NCBI RefSeq assembly: GCF_900105475.1
Contig: NZ_LT629777.1
Coordinates: 5,642,001 to 5,706,000, forward strand
From: Pseudomonas asplenii
GTDB taxonomy: Bacteria; Pseudomonadota; Gammaproteobacteria; Pseudomonadales; Pseudomonadaceae
Reading direction: 5' to 3'
Length of the DNA: 64,000 nt
Positions 1 to 7,686 of this stretch are shown here, in pieces. The translations under genes were made by a program, and so were the position numbers. The stretch's first letter is position 1. Each line of letters starts with the position of its first letter. The notes beneath the pieces are model-generated. The model had not been told where the DNA came from, ran no database searches, and saw only the letters and a list, made by a program, of their open reading frames with translations.

Positions 1-1
1 G

Positions 2-2167
2 CACACCGAAGTCGCCTACAACACCGCGCCCTTCGTGAAGATCTCCATCGAGGAAGTGGTCAAGACCCTGTTCGAAGCGATCGCCCTCGTCGTGCTGATC
101 ATGTACCTGTTCCTGCAGAACCTGCGTGCCACGCTGATCCCGGCGATCGCCGTGCCAGTGGTGCTGCTGGGCACCTTCGGTGTACTGGAACTGATGGGCT
201 ACTCGATCAACACCCTGACGATGTTTGGCATGGTCCTGGCGATCGGCCTGCTGGTGGACGACGCCATCGTGGTGGTGGAGAACGTCGAACGGATCATGGC
301 CGAGAAGGGCTTGTCGCCACGGGAAGCCACGCGTCAGTCCATGGGTGAGATCAGCAGTGCGCTGATCGGCATCGCCGTGGTGCTGTCGGCGGTGTTCGTG
401 CCGATGGCCTTCTTCGGTGGCTCGACCGGGGTGATCTACCGGCAGTTTTCGGTGACCATGGTCGCGGCTATGGCGCTGTCGGTGCTGGTCGCCATGACCC
501 TGACTCCGGCCCTGTGCGCCACCCTGCTCAAGCCACACCACACCGCAGGCGAGGAACGCCGTGGCTTCTTCGGCTGGTTCAACCGCACCTTCGACCGTGG
601 CTCGCACACATACCAGCGCGGAGTGGGCGCAGTACTCGCGCGGCCACTGCGAGCCTTGCTGGTGTACGCGCTGGTACTCGCGGGTGTAGCGCTGATGTTC
701 CACAAACTGCCGACCGCGTTCTTGCCCGAAGAAGACCAGGGCATGCTGATGATGCAGATGACCCTGCCGGTGGGCGGCACCGATGAGCAGTTGCAGGCGG
801 TCACCCGCCAGGTACAGGACTATATGCTCAAGCAGCCGGAAGTCGCCACGGTCCTCACCGTGCGCGGCCTGGGTAACGGTGGCAACGCGCAGAACGCCGG
901 CCGCGGCTTCATCAAGCTCAAGGACTGGAGCGAACGCCCGGGCGAGGCACACAGCGCCTCGGCCATCGCACAGCGGGCCAACATGGCCTTGTCGAATATT
1001 CTCGACGCCAATGTTTTCGTCATCGCGCCGCCAGCAGTCCAGGGGCTGGGCCAGAGTTCCGGCTTCGACATCGAGCTGCAGGACCTCGCCGGCCGCGGTC
1101 ATGCCGAACTGCTCAAGGCGCGCAACCAGTTCCTCCAGCTCGCGGCCCAGGACCCGCGCCTGGCCATGGTCCGTGCCCAGGGCCTGGAAGACACGCCGCA
1201 GCTCAACGTCAACATCGACGACCGCAAGGCCGGTGCCCTCGGTGTGGCCGCCAGCGACATCAATGACACCCTCAGCGTGGCCATGGGCGGCAGCTATGTG
1301 AACGACTTCCTCGACACCGGCCGCCTGAAGAAGGTCTATATGCAGGGCGCCGCCGACAAGCGCATGCAGGCCGAGGACATCGGCGACTGGTACGTGCGCA
1401 ACTCGAGCAGCAACATGGTGCCGCTGTCGGCTTTCACCAGTACCCACTGGAGCAGCGCCTCGCCCTTGCTGGAACGTTACAACGGTTTCGGCTCATACGA
1501 GTTGGTCGGCTCGCCGGCACCGGGCGTCAGTTCCGGCGATGCCATGGCGGCCGTGGAGGAGATCATGGCGAAACTGCCCGAAGGCATCGGCTACGCCTGG
1601 ACCGGTCAGTCCTATCAGGAACGCCTGGCGGGCAACCAGGCGCCGCTGCTCTACGCCATCTCGATACTGTTCGTGTTCCTCTGTCTGGCCGCGCTGTATG
1701 AGAGCTGGACGGTGCCCTTCGCGGTGATGCTGGTGGTGCCACTGGGCATCCTCGGCGCCCTGCTGCTGACCGGCCTGCGCGGACTGTCCAACGACGTCTA
1801 CTTCCAGGTCGGCCTGCTGACCACCGTGGGCCTGGCGGCGAAGAACGCGATCCTCATCGTCGAGTTCGCCAAGGAAGGTTACGAGCGCGGCCAGGATCTG
1901 CTGAGTGCCACTCTGGACGCCGTGCGCATCCGTCTGCGGCCGGTGCTGATGACCTCCCTGGCGTTCATCCTCGGCGTGTTGCCGCTGGCCCTGAGCAGCG
2001 GTGCCGGCTCGGCCGGGCGCCAGGCCATCGGCACCGGTGTACTGGGCGGCATGCTCGCCGCCACCTTGCTCGGGCTGTTCTTCATTCCGCTGTTCTACGT
2101 GCTGGTGCAACGCCTGGCTACGCGCCGTAACGCCGCTGCCCCGACCACCGCCGAAGGAGAAATCTGA
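2..2167 (+). CDS. RND multidrug efflux pump, inner-membrane subunit (HAE-1 family), 5' end missing
   Basis: Inner-membrane proton/drug antiporter of an AcrB/MexB-type tripartite pump. The reading frame is open from base 2, and the first residues ([14 protein letters not shown]) align with the segment just before TM2 of AcrB, so about the first 310 residues lie outside the window. Visible features are the TM4 proton-relay motif [15 protein letters not shown] with the paired Asp, the TM10 relay segment [14 protein letters not shown] with Lys, and the second porter loop between them. The C-terminus ends soon after the last membrane helix. It overlaps the start of the next gene by one base (TGATG), so the two are translationally coupled. 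The adaptor (MexA-like) gene is expected just to the left. The substrate cannot be told from sequence. Confidence 0.93.
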   Translation, partial: HTEVAYNTAPFVKISIEEVVKTLFEAIALVVLIMYLFLQNLRATLIPAIAVPVVLLGTFGVLELMGYSINTLTMFGMVLAIGLLVDDAIVVVENVERIMAEKGLSPREATRQSMGEISSALIGIAVVLSAVFVPMAFFGGSTGVIYRQFSVTMVAAMALSVLVAMTLTPALCATLLKPHHTAGEERRGFFGWFNRTFDRGSHTYQRGVGAVLARPLRALLVYALVLAGVALMFHKLPTAFLPEEDQGMLMMQMTLPVGGTDEQLQAVTRQVQDYMLKQPEVATVLTVRGLGNGGNAQNAGRGFIKLKDWSERPGEAHSASAIAQRANMALSNILDANVFVIAPPAVQGLGQSSGFDIELQDLAGRGHAELLKARNQFLQLAAQDPRLAMVRAQGLEDTPQLNVNIDDRKAGALGVAASDINDTLSVAMGGSYVNDFLDTGRLKKVYMQGAADKRMQAEDIGDWYVRNSSSNMVPLSAFTSTHWSSASPLLERYNGFGSYELVGSPAPGVSSGDAMAAVEEIMAKLPEGIGYAWTGQSYQERLAGNQAPLLYAISILFVFLCLAALYESWTVPFAVMLVVPLGILGALLLTGLRGLSNDVYFQVGLLTTVGLAAKNAILIVEFAKEGYERGQDLLSATLDAVRIRLRPVLMTSLAFILGVLPLALSSGAGSAGRQAIGTGVLGGMLAATLLGLFFIPLFYVLVQRLATRRNAAAPTTAEGEI

Positions 2168-3546
2168 TGCGCTTTGCCCCTCTCCCCCTGCTGCTGGCAA
2201 TGGTGCTGGGCGGCTGCGTGAACCTGGCCCCGGACTATCAGCGCCCTGCGGCGCCGGTGGCCGGGCAATGGTCAACCACGACCCCGGCCGGCCAGACCAA
2301 TGCCGACATCGCCTGGCGCGAACTGTTCATCGACAGCCGCCTGCGCGACACCGTGGCCCATGCCCTGGCCAACAACCGCGACCTGCGGGTCGCCGCGCTG
2401 AACGTCGAGTACCAACAGGCGCAGTACCGCATCCAGAGCGCGGCGCTGCTCCCAGCGGTTTCCGCCACGGCCAGCGGCACACGCCAACGCTCGCTGTCCG
2501 AGACCAGCACCACCACCAGCAGCCAATACAGCGTCGGACTCGGTGTGAGCAGCTACGAGCTGGACCTGTTCGGCCGGCTGGGCAACCTCAAGGACGCCGC
2601 GCTGGAAAACTACCTGTCCCTGGAGCAGACCCGCCGCAGCACCCAGATCAGCCTGGTGGCGCAAGTCGCCAACGCCTGGATGACCCTGGCCGCCGACCAG
2701 CAACTGCTGACCCTGTCGCGCAACACCTACACCAGCCAGCAGAAGACCTACGCCCTGGTGCAACAGAGCCACGGCCTGGGCGGCGAATCCGGCCTGAGCC
2801 TGGCCCAGTCGCGCAGCACCGTCGAATCGGCCCGTGTCAATGTGGCGAATTACGAAAGCCAGGTCGAGCAGGATCGCAACGCTCTGGAACTGCTGGTCGG
2901 TGAACACCTGGACGACCACTTGCTGCCCGGCGACGCGCCGCTCGATGCGGCGCTGCTGGTCAACGTTCCGGCCGGCCTGCCCTCGACCCTGCTGCAACGC
3001 CGCCCTGATGTGCTCGCCGCCGAACACACGCTCAAGTCCGCCAGCGCCGACATCGGTGCCGCCCGTGCGGCGTTCTTCCCCAGCGTAACCTTGACCGCCA
3101 GCGGCGGCAGTGCCAGCAGCGAACTGTCCGGGTTGTTCAAATCCGGCAGCCGCGCCTGGAGCTTCGCCCCATCGATCAACCTGCCGATCTTCAACGCCGG
3201 CAGCAACCGCGCCAGCCTTGATGCTGCGAAGATCACCCGCGACATCGACGTGGCCCAGTACGAGAAGACCCTGCAGACCGCTTTCAGCGAAGTCGCCGAC
3301 GCCCTCTCCGTACGCAGCCACATCAACGAGAGCCTGGACGCCCAGCGCAACCTGACCCAGGCCACCGACAAGAGCTACAACCTCTCGCTGGCGCTTTACA
3401 AGCAAGGCTCGCAGAGCTTCCTCAACGTGCTCGACGCCCAGCGTTCGCTGTATTCAGCACAGCAGACGCTGATCAGCCTGGAGCTGTCCGAGCAGCTCAA
3501 CCGGGTGACGTTGTACAAGACGCTGGGGGGTGGTTGGGAGGGCTGA
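2167..3546 (+). CDS. Outer-membrane efflux channel lipoprotein (OprM/NodT family)
   Basis: Outer-membrane channel of the same RND pump. This 459-residue protein starts with a lipoprotein signal peptide whose lipobox LGGC places the acylated Cys at residue 17. Two outer-membrane-efflux repeats follow; the second holds the family-typical LLQRRPDVLAAEHTL and GAARAAFFPSVTLTASGG segments. Length matches OprM-type proteins. The ATG shares its first base with the pump's TGA stop, so expression is coupled to the RND gene. No linked repressor gene is seen on this side. Family assignment is firm; the specific Opr name is not determinable. Confidence 0.93.
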   Translation: MRFAPLPLLLAMVLGGCVNLAPDYQRPAAPVAGQWSTTTPAGQTNADIAWRELFIDSRLRDTVAHALANNRDLRVAALNVEYQQAQYRIQSAALLPAVSATASGTRQRSLSETSTTTSSQYSVGLGVSSYELDLFGRLGNLKDAALENYLSLEQTRRSTQISLVAQVANAWMTLAADQQLLTLSRNTYTSQQKTYALVQQSHGLGGESGLSLAQSRSTVESARVNVANYESQVEQDRNALELLVGEHLDDHLLPGDAPLDAALLVNVPAGLPSTLLQRRPDVLAAEHTLKSASADIGAARAAFFPSVTLTASGGSASSELSGLFKSGSRAWSFAPSINLPIFNAGSNRASLDAAKITRDIDVAQYEKTLQTAFSEVADALSVRSHINESLDAQRNLTQATDKSYNLSLALYKQGSQSFLNVLDAQRSLYSAQQTLISLELSEQLNRVTLYKTLGGGWEG

Positions 3547-3549
3547 GAG

Positions 3550-3583
3550 AAAACGCCCGTTGCGCCTGAACCGTGGCGCAACG
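3550..3583 (-). terminator. Intrinsic terminator between efflux channel and nucleoside hydrolase
   Basis: A perfect 9-bp stem (CGTTGCGCC / GGCGCAACG, arms 3558-3566 and 3575-3583, 8-nt loop). On the minus strand a GGCGTTTT tract follows, as expected for termination of the minus-strand nucleoside hydrolase transcript. It may also stop plus-strand transcription out of the efflux operon. Confidence 0.6.
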
Positions 3584-3615
3584 GCACGCGATCATCAGTG
3601 GATGCAAGATGAAGG

Positions 3616-4668
3616 TTATTCGGCGTATTCGGCCGCAGCCTGACGCGAGTTACCGGCAATGGTATTCAGATACAGCGACAGGACAAAACCCTGCGCGGCG
3701 CTCAGGCCTACATCAACCGGAACGCCGGCCTGATCGTCCGGGATCAGTTGTCCACTGGTGTCCTGTTCCTCGTTCAGTTCCTGCTCCACCCGCAGTTTGT
3801 AACGCTTGAATTGAACCAGGTCAGGGTTGGTGATGGCGACCGCCGCCAGCGGATCCCAGAAATACAGGTATTTGCCGATACCGGGTGCAATGGTCGAGCT
3901 TCCCAGCACCTGTTTGAGAAACTGCGCCACCGGGTTGTCGATCTGGGAAAGCTGACGCACGAAGCCCTGGGTGATCGGAATCGAGTTGGAGGCATTGAGC
4001 GCTAACAATTGCACGGGAATGCCACTGCCGAAGACCAACTGGGCCCCCAGGGGATCGAGGAAAATATTCCACTCGGCAACATCGTTGGTGTAATAGGGCA
4101 TCGGGCCCAGTGCATCCTTGATATTGCCGCCCGCACCGGGTTTGACGTATTGCGGCAACAGGTTGCCCCCCATCATGACGATGCGCTCGACCTTCTCGTG
4201 CAGCAGCTTCTGCAGGACCGCATCGCGCCTGGCTCGCTGGATCAGATGCCCCCAGGTCGTGCCGCCGCCGATCATCAATACCGTGAACTTGTGGTCGGCG
4301 TTCGCCAATGTGTTCCTGAGAAACTCGACGGCATCGGTTTGCGTCGGGTTCGAGTTCTTCCGGGGGAAACTGGCATCGTAATGCTGGTCTGCCGCCTGGC
4401 GTGTATCAAAGGCGAAGGTGTTGCTGTACAGCAACGGACGCTGAAAACCCGCGACAACGGGCGTGCGCTCTATGACAGCGTCATTGAATACCGTGAGGAA
4501 GTTGCTGAGGTTTTCAACACCGTGACTCAGGTGAGCAGCACCGACCCCAGTCACGGTGATGCCTTCCACCTTTATCGCATGATGCTTGAGCAAATAAGCG
4601 ATGGCCATGTAATCGTCGAAGTCGACATCGGTATCGATGAGTACATGCGTAAGCGATTGTGCAGACAT
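3616..4668 (-). CDS. Nucleoside hydrolase-like protein (IUNH superfamily) with altered catalytic site
   Basis: About 350 residues. Near the N-terminus, HVLIDTDVDFDDYMAIAYLL corresponds to the calcium-binding DTDxGxDD signature of inosine-uridine preferring nucleoside N-ribohydrolases, with all Asp kept but the usual Pro-Gly replaced. Near the C-terminus the family's HDPLA motif, whose His is the proposed general acid, reads YFWDPLAAVA, so the His is a Trp. Start: an upstream ATG exists at 4707, but the ATG at 4668 has AGGAGG nine bases before it and is preferred. A single-gene transcript, convergent with the efflux operon. Ribohydrolase activity is therefore doubtful; the fold assignment is good. 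Confidence 0.8.
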   Translation of the reverse strand: MSAQSLTHVLIDTDVDFDDYMAIAYLLKHHAIKVEGITVTGVGAAHLSHGVENLSNFLTVFNDAVIERTPVVAGFQRPLLYSNTFAFDTRQAADQHYDASFPRKNSNPTQTDAVEFLRNTLANADHKFTVLMIGGGTTWGHLIQRARRDAVLQKLLHEKVERIVMMGGNLLPQYVKPGAGGNIKDALGPMPYYTNDVAEWNIFLDPLGAQLVFGSGIPVQLLALNASNSIPITQGFVRQLSQIDNPVAQFLKQVLGSSTIAPGIGKYLYFWDPLAAVAITNPDLVQFKRYKLRVEQELNEEQDTSGQLIPDDQAGVPVDVGLSAAQGFVLSLYLNTIAGNSRQAAAEYAE

Positions 4669-5130
4669 ATCCTTAGCCCTCCTGGCTAATAACGTATTTA
4701 TTTCCAATGCAAATACAACATCAACCCGTAGCCCCCTACGTTGCGCTCTGAACTGTAGGCGAGCCCCCCCTACCTGTCGAGGACGCCACGAACGTCCCCT
4801 GCCCGCTATTTTTCATGGAAAGCATGGCGTTTTTCCAAGAGTCGCCTACACCTGTAACAAGGAAGAACGGCACGTGATCGACAGGAGTCGATAGGCACTA
4901 CCCCCTCGTATCCTCTGCGCATAATCCGTCTCTCCTTTTTCCTCGCATTTCCGGCTTTTTGCCGGGGATAGATCTCGCTTGTCCGGCGTTGCCGAGGAGG
5001 TAAACCACTCAAGACCCTGCTGCCCCGTGAAGTCATCTCGACTGCCAAACCGAGACCTATACCAAGAAAAAAAGGAAGCCTGGCACGGAGCCAACACTGC
5101 CCGGCGTATTCCCTATCAAGGAGATAATCG
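4669..5130. promoter_or_regulatory. Divergent intergenic region with three C-tract repeats
   Basis: 462 bp between the nucleoside hydrolase and the plus-strand haem protein; no convincing ORF. Three short related blocks are visible: GTAGCCCCCTACG at 4728-4740, GAGCCCCCCTACCTG at 4761-4775 and ACTACCCCCTCGTATCC at 4897-4913. The spacing suggests regulator sites, but I cannot name the regulator. A good Shine-Dalgarno (AAGGAG) lies before the ATG at 5131. Confidence 0.35.
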
Positions 5131-6486
5131 ATGAACCAGCCCCACGTAAAACGCTCAGTGCTGGCGGTAAGTGCCGCACTGTTCTGCATCGCCGCCCAGG
5201 CCGGCACCTATCCCGACTACGGCTATGCGCCGCCGGACGGCTACACCGGCCCCAAATTCGTACTCAGTCAGAACTACCCCACGCAAGCGCCCACCGGCTC
5301 ACCGCCGGCGTTCTTCAAGAAGCTGCCGGCCAAGCCGGACAACAACTTCGAAACCTGGCGGACCTACATGAACGAGGTCAAGAACTACTGCCTGGAGGGC
5401 AACATCGAGGTCAACTGGGACGTGCAGAAAAACAAGGTTCGCCAGTGGTACCACATGCCATGGCAGCACTATGGTCCGCTGGGGCGTGAAGGCATTCATG
5501 GCTTGACCAAAGAAGCGCAGATCCAGGTCAAGCAACTGGCAGCGACGCAGACTGCGACCGGCCAGACCTACGCCGTGGGCATCTACAACGACATCGGCGC
5601 CTACACCATCGGGCAGGTCTGGAAAGACCCGCAGAACCCCGATCCGAGCTACACCTCCAAGCCCAACAGCTTCCCCAACGGGACCGTGGTGTGCAAGGCG
5701 CTGTTCGCCGACATCGACCGCGCTACCGTGCCGTTCCTGGTCAACCCGGTACTCTGGCAGGCGTACATCACCGAGACCTTCACCTCCAGCAAGCGCATAC
5801 TCAAGGACGTCGCCCTGATCCAGATGGACATCGCCGTGCGTGACACGCGCATGAGCGACACCGGCTGGATCTTCGGCACCTTCCAGTACAACGGTGCCAA
5901 GACCGGCAAGGCCGGCTGGGACAACCTGGTACCGGTGGGGATCATGTGGGGCAACGATCCGCAACAGACCGGCAACGACTTCACCAACAAGCAGCCGACC
6001 GTCACCAAGATCAACCCCGCGCTGAAACAGACCGCCATCAACGCCAACACCAAAGAGCTGCCACCCACCCACCTGGGCTGGAACGGTCGCCTCAACGGCC
6101 CGGTCGACAACCCTGTCAGTTCCTGCCAGAGCTGTCACATGACGGCCGAGTCGCCGCAGTTGGCGATCATGAACCCCACATTCCAGAGCCCAGATAAGGT
6201 GCCACCGGTGGGCTCGCCTGAATGGATGAAGTGGTTCCAGAACATCCAGGCCGGTCATCCGTTCACCCCGGGGACCCAGAGCACGGACTTCAGCCTGCAG
6301 ATGTCGGGCGGGCTGTCGAACTTCTATGAGTGGAAGTGCGCGATGGGCGGGATCTACGCGAACGGCGGCGATGCCTGCACGAAAGCGGCCAGTCCGAAGC
6401 TGAAAATGCTGAAGTCCGGCAGCGCACCGCAACTGCCCGTGCAGCGTGTGATTCGCGATCCAAGCCTGGAGCAGTTGCTCGAGTAA
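5131..6486 (+). CDS. Secreted protein with a single c-type haem motif, function unknown
   Basis: 451 residues with a Sec signal peptide (MNQPHVKRSVLAVSAALFCIAAQA, cleavage predicted after AQA). One haem-attachment motif, CQSCH at residues 332-336, is followed by Met and Pro-rich sequence, so a periplasmic mono-haem cytochrome-like protein is likely. The N-terminal two thirds resemble no family I can name. Two further Cys near the C-terminus (KCAMGGIYANGGDACTKA) could form a disulphide. The start is fixed by AAGGAGATAATCG before the ATG. It stands alone with its own terminator-like hairpin. The electron donor or partner is unknown; no dehydrogenase gene is next to it. Confidence 0.8.
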   Translation: MNQPHVKRSVLAVSAALFCIAAQAGTYPDYGYAPPDGYTGPKFVLSQNYPTQAPTGSPPAFFKKLPAKPDNNFETWRTYMNEVKNYCLEGNIEVNWDVQKNKVRQWYHMPWQHYGPLGREGIHGLTKEAQIQVKQLAATQTATGQTYAVGIYNDIGAYTIGQVWKDPQNPDPSYTSKPNSFPNGTVVCKALFADIDRATVPFLVNPVLWQAYITETFTSSKRILKDVALIQMDIAVRDTRMSDTGWIFGTFQYNGAKTGKAGWDNLVPVGIMWGNDPQQTGNDFTNKQPTVTKINPALKQTAINANTKELPPTHLGWNGRLNGPVDNPVSSCQSCHMTAESPQLAIMNPTFQSPDKVPPVGSPEWMKWFQNIQAGHPFTPGTQSTDFSLQMSGGLSNFYEWKCAMGGIYANGGDACTKAASPKLKMLKSGSAPQLPVQRVIRDPSLEQLLE

Positions 6487-6492
6487 TGGGTA

Positions 6493-6525
6493 ACAACCTC
6501 CGGGCGCGGGTTGCCCGGAGGTTGT
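6493..6525 (+). terminator. Strong hairpin after the haem protein
   Basis: A 13-bp perfect inverted repeat (arms 6493-6505 and 6513-6525; ACAACCTCCGGGC) with a 7-nt loop just downstream of the stop codon. No clear T-run follows, so it may act as a transcript-end stabiliser or an imperfect intrinsic terminator. Confidence 0.55.
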
Positions 6526-6648
6526 GAGGGGACTGGCGGGTGGCGCAGAAGTACCAACTCTGCCCAAAATCCCTCATCAATGAGGGCCCTTACATCAAAG
6601 TCACCCTATAAAAACACAACAGCCTTGACAGCCACTTAATCAAACCAA

Positions 6649-7146
6649 CTAAATAAGTAAAATATCGCTTTGCGCAGCAATAGTAATAACCGTATCCCTT
6701 TCAGAGAAAAGGTGGCCAATGAACCCTACTAGATCCCACTCGGTACGTTTCACAAAAAGCGAACTGGAATCAAAATGATATACAGCGTTAATATCTTCAG
6801 ACGTTGTCTGAACAAAATAATATTGTGTTTCCGACAGCCACGCGAACACAAATGGTTTCTTCAGGTAGTCAAAAAAACCTTCATCCTGCATCTGACTAAA
6901 AAAATCAACCTGAAACAACAAATGCTGCCTAACTCTCCATGACGGCCTATAAAGCTGAATCACCGAATCCCCAATAGCTCCGCCATCGCTCTTGCCTAGC
7001 TCCATCAAAAAATCTTTGAGCTGCCCCTCAATCTTGACTCGATAAAGGCGTTCGATTTTCTCAAGATCCGAAAGCTCATAACCTTTAAAACCAGAGCAAA
7101 ACCCTGAGAACCCTGCTATCGCAACACTACTAGAAAAATAGCTCAC
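6649..7146 (-). CDS. SUKH/SMI1-KNR4-type probable immunity protein
   Basis: 165 residues. The pattern of a short N-terminal helix (SDLEKIERLYRVKIEGQLKD), then FLMELGKSDGGAIGD, and a central FVFAWLSETQYYFVQT strand pair followed by YHFDSSS fits the SUKH (SMI1/KNR4) superfamily. Many members are immunity proteins against polymorphic toxins. The only available start in the right place is a GTG at 7146 with a weak ribosome site. It lies 84 bp downstream of the first immunity gene in the CDI locus, in AT-rich DNA unlike the rest of the window. It may be an orphan immunity gene kept from an earlier toxin tip, or may protect against the present toxin. Confidence 0.65.
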   Translation of the reverse strand: MSYFSSSVAIAGFSGFCSGFKGYELSDLEKIERLYRVKIEGQLKDFLMELGKSDGGAIGDSVIQLYRPSWRVRQHLLFQVDFFSQMQDEGFFDYLKKPFVFAWLSETQYYFVQTTSEDINAVYHFDSSSLFVKRTEWDLVGFIGHLFSERDTVITIAAQSDILLI

Positions 7147-7230
7147 AAATACACTTTCGAGGCGTCTTGCAACCAGTAGGCAGATTATTTATCTGTTCAT
7201 CAAGAAATCAGAATCCATCCTAAAAAACCA

Positions 7231-7686
7231 TCAATCATTCATGACAGTAGCTTTCCAAATGCTATGATCACTTGAAAATTCAACATGCACAGCATACTTA
7301 CCTAAACTGTATTTCGACCACGGCCTAATATAACCTATTAACATATCCTGCCTTCCACCGCCCGTTTTAATGGCCGGCCCAAACTCTCTATCAAAATCAG
7401 ATTTACGCCAACTCTCTGCAGCCCGCCCCAGAATCTCACCCTTATATGCAGAATATCCCTCATGCTGACTCACAAAAACATGAATACCAATTAACACACC
7501 ACCTCTAAATCCAACCTCAATACCAGACGAAAAAAATTTATAAAAATTAGTTTTAAACAGCGGATCAGAGTAATCACCGGGAGTATTTGAAAGAGTAGGT
7601 ACTTCTCCTATCTGCTCAAACAAACGCAGGACCTTCTTATCAGTTTCCTCAGCCCCCAAAGCCTCAACCAAAACACCCCATCCCAT
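7231..7686 (-). CDS. cdiI: Probable CdiI immunity protein
   Basis: 151 residues, small, acidic to neutral, with no signal peptide. Its ATG shares a base with the TGA stop of cdiA (TGATG; a GTG at 7689 is an alternative start), the coupling expected of a cognate immunity gene. The sequence has an alternating strand pattern (FFSSGIEVGFRGGVLIGIHVF, then YKGEIL, then FGPAIKTGGG, then YAVHVEF) like several small toxin-immunity families, but I cannot assign a named one. AT-rich composition matches the toxin tip upstream. Role by position is well supported; the family is unknown. Confidence 0.65.
   Translation of the reverse strand: MGWGVLVEALGAEETDKKVLRLFEQIGEVPTLSNTPGDYSDPLFKTNFYKFFSSGIEVGFRGGVLIGIHVFVSQHEGYSAYKGEILGRAAESWRKSDFDREFGPAIKTGGGRQDMLIGYIRPWSKYSLGKYAVHVEFSSDHSIWKATVMND

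Noticed and set aside
2272..3405. 377-residue minus-strand frame opposite the efflux channel gene
   Set aside because: Low-complexity G/A/V/Q composition and no start signal; the plus-strand channel has full family features.
4806..5207. Minus-strand frame in the intergenic region before the haem protein
   Set aside because: It overlaps the haem-protein start, has no ribosome site and no similarity; the region looks regulatory.
5299..6567. 422-residue minus-strand frame opposite the haem protein
   Set aside because: No signal peptide or domain; the opposite strand has a signal peptide, ribosome site and CXXCH motif.
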